Source of the DNA: an uncultured Bacteroidales bacterium
Lineage (GTDB): Bacteria; Bacteroidota; Bacteroidia; Bacteroidales; UBA932
Length of the DNA: 63,100 nucleotides
Assembly (NCBI GenBank): GCA_944325435.1
Contig: CALVAC010000020.1
Coordinates: forward strand, 1-63,100
Direction: 5' to 3'
Shown here: positions 58,754-63,100 of the stretch, one piece after another
Position numbering within the stretch: the stretch's first letter is position 1
How the letters are laid out: every line of letters starts with the position of its first letter
Translations under genes and position numbers: made by a program
Notes under the pieces: generated by a model
Seen by the model: only the letters and a program-made list of their open reading frames with translations
Database searches by the model: none
What the model was told of the DNA's origin: nothing

Positions 58754-58844
58754 CAAAATTACGGGGATGACGGATTTGTTGTTACAACAAATCGGACAAC
58801 ATCTGAATCAAATTGGACAAGTCGGGTTTATTTTATTAATTTTG
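58754..58844. promoter_or_regulatory. Divergent promoter/operator region of the galactan locus
   Basis: TAATTTTG (58754-58761, minus strand) is the -7 of the susC operon, and TAATTTTG (58837-58844, plus strand) is the -7 of the HTCS gene, the latter with a near -33 ATTG 21 bases upstream. Between them lies a perfect inverted repeat ATTTGTTGT-T-ACAACAAAT (58774-58792) and the direct repeat GGACAA at 58794 and 58815 (21-bp period; a third copy at 58844). Direct repeats two turns apart are expected for the AraC-type domain of the HTCS; the palindrome may be a second site. Confidence 0.65.
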
Positions 58845-58860
58845 GACAATGGTTCAGTCT

Positions 58861-61800
58861 ATGAAAAGGATATTCATCGGCACAGTATGCCTCCTCCTTT
58901 CCGCAGCACCGGCATTTCCGGTATGTGCGGATATCCTGCCGCAGTCCAGGTTACCTTACGGATTCTATTGCCCGGAAGGCCTTGAAGAATGCACATCCCC
59001 TGTGTATGCAGCGCTGCAGGACAGCAGCAGGTTTATATGGATAGGTTCGGAGTCCGGACTCCTGAAATATGATGGATACGGCATTGTACGGTACACTTTC
59101 AGCCCGGATGACAGCAGTTCTCTGTGCAACAATCATGTCAGTGCCCTGGCGTATAGCCGGGACTGTGGCAGGATGGTTGTCGGGACGGACACCGGTGTGT
59201 CGATATACGATCCCTTGGATGACAGTTTCTCCAACCTTTCCGCATGCGGATACCGTCAGGTCAAGACCCTGCTTCTGGATGGGGATACGCTGTGGGTGGG
59301 TACGGCGGAGGGACTGGTCTGCTTCGACATATCGGATGGCCTCCGGCCGGATATGGAGCCATGCGGCATCGGCGGTATCCCGGACGGCTATATAGCGTGT
59401 GCCAGAAAGATAGGAGGAAGCATATATTTCGGGACTTTCGACGGTTTCTACAGCTATTCTCGGGATACGGGGTTTGTCAGGCACAGGCTCGGCAGGATGC
59501 GTAAGCTTGTCCTGGATATCGTCCCTGTGCAGGGAGATGGCTCTTCACTTTGGCTCGGGACAGAACTCGGACTTGTACGTTACGGTCTCGATTCCGGTGC
59601 GGTTTCCCGTCAGCTCGAGAATATCCCGATAAAGAATTTCCTGCAGATGGATGACGGGCAGCTCTGGATAGGCACGGACAACGGACTGTTCATAAGGGAT
59701 GGGGACAGGACCGTGAGGTACAGCCACGAGGTGGGCAACAGCAGTTCTCTGCCCGACAATGTAGTGTGGTATCTGTTCCGTGACAGGGAAGATGAGGTCT
59801 TTATCTGCACCGACCACGGCGTTATCTTTCCCTTGCTGTCTCCCGACAGGACATTCGTCCCGGTGTCACGCATGACAGGGAGCACGGCTGGACTGAATGT
59901 CGGGGTGATGTCATATTGCCAGGATGGAAGCCTGTGGCTCGGAGGAATGAACGGTCTTATAAGAACCGGCAGCGGAGGGAGGACGGGGGAATGGTACAGA
60001 TCGGACACCGGCCCATCCGGCAGGCGACTTTCCCATAATAAGATCCGGGATCTTCTCAATGATGGGCACGGTGTGCTTGCAGTATCCGATGGAGGGCTGG
60101 ACCGGATAGACTGCGGCACAGGTACGGTCAGGCATTTCGACATTATGGACCCTTCCGGGAAATACCTTTCCACTTGGATGTACAGCGTGGCGGAAGATGC
60201 GGCCGGGAGGTTGTGGCTCGGCACATATAACGGGCTTTTCATGATAGAGGACAAGGAGCGGCTGCTGTCAGGGCGCGGAAGCCCGTACATTGCGGACAGG
60301 CAGTACAGCCTGACGACTGTTCCTCCGGTGTCAGGCAATGCCGTGATGGATGTGGAGTTTGCCGAAGGGTTCGGGGCCGCCATATCCAACGGTATGGTGG
60401 ACTTCATCGGTATGGGGGATGATGACATATCGTATGTGGACCTCCCTCCGGGCCTGTATGCCATGTCCCTCGCTGCGGATGGGGATAATATCTGGGTCGG
60501 TACGAGCGGAGGCCTTTTCCTGCTTTCAGATGACAGGAAAGCAGTAAGGATTGATGGGTTCGGCCTGCCAGCAGAGTCTGTCGTCGTGGGCGGACAGGAT
60601 GTATTCGTGATAAGCGGCACCTGTGTCTATGTCTACAGCAAGACAGAAGGCGGCTGGACATCGGCATCTTTCGGTGACAGCCCTCTGTTCTGCGGGATTC
60701 CGGGCGAGGATGAAGGGACGGTCCTGCTGGGGACATCCGATGGGTATTTCCTCTTTGACAGAATGAAGATGCGCAGACGGAAGGAGAATCCGGAAGTATC
60801 TGTGACTGCTCTTTTTATAGGCAATGAGAGGGTGAGGACAGGTTTTGCGGATGGGTTGGACCTGAAATACAGACAGAATTCTTTCACCCTGGAATATTCT
60901 GACTTCGACTTCTCCGGAGGACGGAGCCGTTTTGTCTACAGGCTCGCAGGTCTCGATGACAGATGGCAGCTGACTTCCGACAACCGTGCCGTGTTCATAA
61001 ATGTCCCGGGAGGCAGATATGTGTTTGAGGTGGCCCTGGCCTCGGCGGATGGCCGGATGTCATCTGAAGTGACATCTCTCCCTGTTAGGGTGCATCCTGC
61101 ATGGTATGCCTCTCCTGCCGCATATATAGTATATCTTCTGCTCGCTGCCGGTTTATGCTTTTCCATTATATATTATATAAGGATGCGCCAGCAGCTCCAG
61201 ATAGAACACATCGAGAGGGACAGGGCGTTGAAGATGGCGGATATGAAGACGGAGTTCCTGGCCAACGTGTCACATGAGTTCAAGAGCCCGCTGAGCATCA
61301 TACTCGGCCTTGTCGGGAGGATGCTGGCCTCCGGGTCCGATTCCCTGCGGTCGCGGGAACTGAATACGGTACAGCAGAACGCGGAGAAGATACATCTTCT
61401 TCTGGACCAGATGGTGCAGTTCAATGAGAACGGAGGAACTTCTCTCTTTATCCCTTCCGCGACTTCCCTCAAGGATCTTGTGCAGTCCGTGTATGACCGC
61501 TATGCGGATGCGTTCGCGCAGAAGCATGTCAGTTCCAGGTTCGTGGCGGATGACATAGGATATATCTTTATGGTGGACAAACTCAAGATGGAGTCCGTCC
61601 TCCAGAATCTGTTGTCGAACGCCCTGAAATTCACTCCTCCGGGAGGAAGCGTGCTGGTCAGCGTGACCGTGGGAGAGGAGACCGGTGATATGGTATATGC
61701 GGATATCCGTGTGGAGGATACCGGCTGCGGGATATCTGCGGATGAGCTTCCGCAGATATTCAACAGGTATTACCGCGCCTCGTCGGGACAGAAGGACAAT

Positions 61801-62757
61801 CCGGGAGGTTCGGGCATCGGACTTGCCCTCGTGAAGGAGATAGTCCGGATGCACAAGGGCAGGATAAGTGTCACTTCCGAGCCGGGGAAGGGTACTGCAT
61901 TCACTGTCAGGCTTTCCACCATGAAGGCGGATTCGTTCGTGCTCAAATCCGCAGACAGGGAGGAGTATTCTCTGCACAGCCTGTCGAGCGTGTGGCAGCA
62001 TGACCGCAGGCCGATAATCCTGCTTGTGGAGGACAATTCCGACATCAGGGACTTCATAACGGCATCCCTCGGCAAGGACTATGTGTTCCTGCTTGCAGAT
62101 GAGGGCAGTGCTGGCCTTGACCTTCTTGCAAGGGAGAAGATAGACCTTGTCATAACTGACATAGCCATGCCGGGAGGAATGGATGGGCTGACGATGAGCA
62201 GAGCCATACGGAGTTCGCTCGCGACAGCGTTCCTGCCTATAATAATCCTGACAGGGAAAAGCGATGAACAGACCGAACTGAAGTCATTTGAATATGCGGA
62301 TGCGTTCATATCTAAGCCGTTCAGTCTCAGTTATCTGAATAACCGCATCATACAGCTGCTGATCAAGCATGAGCAGTACCTTGCCAGGGCGAGGCAGCAG
62401 AAGATGCTGGAGCCGGATGCGCCGGAGGATGAACGTTCCTACGATGAGAGGCTGCTCCAGGAAGTCGTGGACATAGTGTCTCGCCATATCGAAGATCCGG
62501 AATTCTCGGCCTCGGTCCTGTGCGGGGAAAGCCGTTACAGCAGCAAGCAGATCTACCGCAAGATAAAGCAGCTGACGGGAATGAGCATTGTGGAGTTTAT
62601 CCGTGACACCAGACTGCGCAAGGCTGCGATGTATCTGGCGCAGGGCAAGCTTTCAGTCACTGAAGTCATGTACAAGTCCGGGTTCACGACCGCCTCGTAT
62701 TTCGCCAAGTGTTTCAAGGAGAAGTACGGTGTCCCTCCATCTGAATATGGCGGCTGA
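58861..62757 (+). CDS. Hybrid two-component system (HTCS) sensor/regulator of the galactan locus
   Basis: A 1298-residue single-protein sensor and transcription factor. A signal peptide is followed by two beta-propeller lobes of Reg_prop repeats (FIWIGSESGLLKYDGYG; LWIGTDNGLFIRDGD; IWVGTSGGLFLL), a Y_Y_Y domain (FTLEYSDFDFSGGRSRFVYRLAG), a membrane segment near 753-775, HisKA with His805 in NVSHEFKSPLSII, HATPase (VEDTGCGIS; GSGIGLALVKEIV), a receiver domain with Asp1100 in VITDIAMPGG, and a C-terminal AraC HTH (SVTEVMYKSGFTTASYFAKCFKEKYGVPPSEYG). Start at ATG 58861 (MKRIFIGTV), because the ATG at 58849 would lie at or before the predicted transcription start. It should sense galacto-oligosaccharides in the periplasm. 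Confidence 0.96.
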   Translation: MKRIFIGTVCLLLSAAPAFPVCADILPQSRLPYGFYCPEGLEECTSPVYAALQDSSRFIWIGSESGLLKYDGYGIVRYTFSPDDSSSLCNNHVSALAYSRDCGRMVVGTDTGVSIYDPLDDSFSNLSACGYRQVKTLLLDGDTLWVGTAEGLVCFDISDGLRPDMEPCGIGGIPDGYIACARKIGGSIYFGTFDGFYSYSRDTGFVRHRLGRMRKLVLDIVPVQGDGSSLWLGTELGLVRYGLDSGAVSRQLENIPIKNFLQMDDGQLWIGTDNGLFIRDGDRTVRYSHEVGNSSSLPDNVVWYLFRDREDEVFICTDHGVIFPLLSPDRTFVPVSRMTGSTAGLNVGVMSYCQDGSLWLGGMNGLIRTGSGGRTGEWYRSDTGPSGRRLSHNKIRDLLNDGHGVLAVSDGGLDRIDCGTGTVRHFDIMDPSGKYLSTWMYSVAEDAAGRLWLGTYNGLFMIEDKERLLSGRGSPYIADRQYSLTTVPPVSGNAVMDVEFAEGFGAAISNGMVDFIGMGDDDISYVDLPPGLYAMSLAADGDNIWVGTSGGLFLLSDDRKAVRIDGFGLPAESVVVGGQDVFVISGTCVYVYSKTEGGWTSASFGDSPLFCGIPGEDEGTVLLGTSDGYFLFDRMKMRRRKENPEVSVTALFIGNERVRTGFADGLDLKYRQNSFTLEYSDFDFSGGRSRFVYRLAGLDDRWQLTSDNRAVFINVPGGRYVFEVALASADGRMSSEVTSLPVRVHPAWYASPAAYIVYLLLAAGLCFSIIYYIRMRQQLQIEHIERDRALKMADMKTEFLANVSHEFKSPLSIILGLVGRMLASGSDSLRSRELNTVQQNAEKIHLLLDQMVQFNENGGTSLFIPSATSLKDLVQSVYDRYADAFAQKHVSSRFVADDIGYIFMVDKLKMESVLQNLLSNALKFTPPGGSVLVSVTVGEETGDMVYADIRVEDTGCGISADELPQIFNRYYRASSGQKDNPGGSGIGLALVKEIVRMHKGRISVTSEPGKGTAFTVRLSTMKADSFVLKSADREEYSLHSLSSVWQHDRRPIILLVEDNSDIRDFITASLGKDYVFLLADEGSAGLDLLAREKIDLVITDIAMPGGMDGLTMSRAIRSSLATAFLPIIILTGKSDEQTELKSFEYADAFISKPFSLSYLNNRIIQLLIKHEQYLARARQQKMLEPDAPEDERSYDERLLQEVVDIVSRHIEDPEFSASVLCGESRYSSKQIYRKIKQLTGMSIVEFIRDTRLRKAAMYLAQGKLSVTEVMYKSGFTTASYFAKCFKEKYGVPPSEYGG

Positions 62758-63004
62758 CACCTTTCTTTCCCGATGGAGTACATAGAATGATTATCCGCAA
62801 AAAATAAATACCCGGAAAGGCATCTCAAAAAAAGAAAAAAGTAAAAAAAGAGAAAAATCTTGTGCGGATTCGTATAAACCTGCACCTTGAGTCTTGACCG
62901 GCATATCCTGTCCCGATATCTTAGCGTGGAAATCCCCTGCCCGACGGCCTGCCCGACGACTGTGCCGGAGCATAGCCGGGGACAGGGACAAACAGTATCG
63001 AGAT
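62758..63004 (+). other. Intergenic region with A-rich tract and candidate promoter of the nuclease gene
   Basis: No gene is seen in these 247 bases. ATCCGCA (62793-62799) could pair with TGCGGAT (62863-62869) around an A-rich purine tract (62827-62857). A CTTG (62893-62896), 20-bp spacer and TATCTTAG (62917-62924) form a near-consensus promoter for the nuclease gene at 63005. A short direct repeat TGCCCGACG lies in the leader. Confidence 0.35.
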
Positions 63005-63100
63005 ATGGAGAGAGAGATTGAAACGCGGATGCCCGCACAGAGGTATGTGGACATCCTGACCGAGGCCGGGTTCAAGGCCGTATTCGGTGTGGAGAAGAAC
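63005..63100 (+). CDS. Rpn/PD-(D/E)XK nuclease family protein, N-terminal part (cut by window edge)
   Basis: Only 32 codons lie in the window. The segment MPAQRYVDILTEAGFKAVFGVEKN is the characteristic opening of Rpn-type recombination-promoting nucleases (PDDEXK_2 transposase-like family), which usually continue with ...KDIIIDFLNELL. These proteins are frequent, multi-copy accessory genes in gut Bacteroidales. The first MEREIETR residues may not be translated; ATG 63029 is an alternative start. Catalytic residues lie beyond the window. Confidence 0.8.
   Translation, partial: MEREIETRMPAQRYVDILTEAGFKAVFGVEKN

Noticed and set aside
1..63100. CRISPR arrays, tRNA and rRNA genes, complete transposons or prophage genes
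   Set aside because: I looked for regular short repeats, cloverleaf T-loop signatures and transposase or integrase motifs, and found none beyond the 33-bp triplet, the REP-like pair and the partial Rpn gene.

Overview
This 63.1 kb window comes from a member of the Bacteroidota, most likely order Bacteroidales. The evidence is three SusC/SusD pairs, many lipoproteins with an SxxC/AGC-type lipobox, a hybrid two-component (HTCS) regulator, a FecR-type anti-sigma factor, a fused FeoA-FeoB, and Bacteroidetes-type promoters (TTTG, about 19-20 bp, TAnnTTTG) ahead of rpmH and rplM. By eye the GC content is near 50%. No rRNA, tRNA, CRISPR array or complete insertion sequence is visible. I cannot name the genus from the sequence alone.

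Layout. 1-5.9 kb (minus strand): the N-terminal part of a glutamate formimidoyltransferase cut by the window edge, rpmH, a lipoprotein, rsmG, a small sigma-70 family factor and polA. 5.9-7.8 kb: a fused FecCD permease/ATPase. 7.9-9.8 kb: a response regulator and histidine kinase. 9.8-13.1 kb: rplM-rpsI-(structured 208-nt gap)-rpsB-tsf, closed by a strong terminator. 13.2-27.3 kb (plus): PUL 1, an eight-gene tight operon with a SusC carrying an STN domain, SusD, a putative alpha-toroid lyase-like lipoprotein, a lipoprotein with a SUMF1-like domain, a GH105-type hydrolase, and at the 3' end an ECF sigma factor, its FecR anti-sigma and a PL29-N/BACON lipoprotein. 27.3-32.3 kb: a DUF3737 beta-helix protein, feoAB, and an AT-richer DUF4143 ATPase behind three 33-bp tandem repeats.

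32.4-46.1 kb (minus): PUL 2, a regulator with TM segment and C-terminal HTH (DUF6377-like) followed by a six-gene operon: GDPD lipoprotein, SusC, SusD, two paralogous beta-helix lipoproteins (one with a fimbrillin-like front half) and a GH20 hexosaminidase. 46.2-48.3 kb: NhaC-type antiporter and queH, divergent. 48.3-62.8 kb: PUL 3, a beta-1,4-galactan locus (SusC, SusD, SusE/F-like, GH53, GH2) with a divergent HTCS sensor. 63.0 kb: start of an Rpn/PD-(D/E)XK recombination-promoting nuclease, cut by the window edge.

How it works together: housekeeping islands alternate with three glycan-uptake loci, each with a different regulatory logic: sigma/anti-sigma transenvelope signalling (PUL 1), a TPR/TM/HTH regulator (PUL 2) and an HTCS (PUL 3). 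PUL 3 closely matches known pectic galactan loci. PUL 1 and PUL 2 are the less conventional systems: PUL 1 probably targets a uronic-acid-containing glycan, and PUL 2 pairs a phosphodiesterase with a hexosaminidase, suggesting a phosphodiester-containing amino-sugar polymer. Both substrates are inferences.
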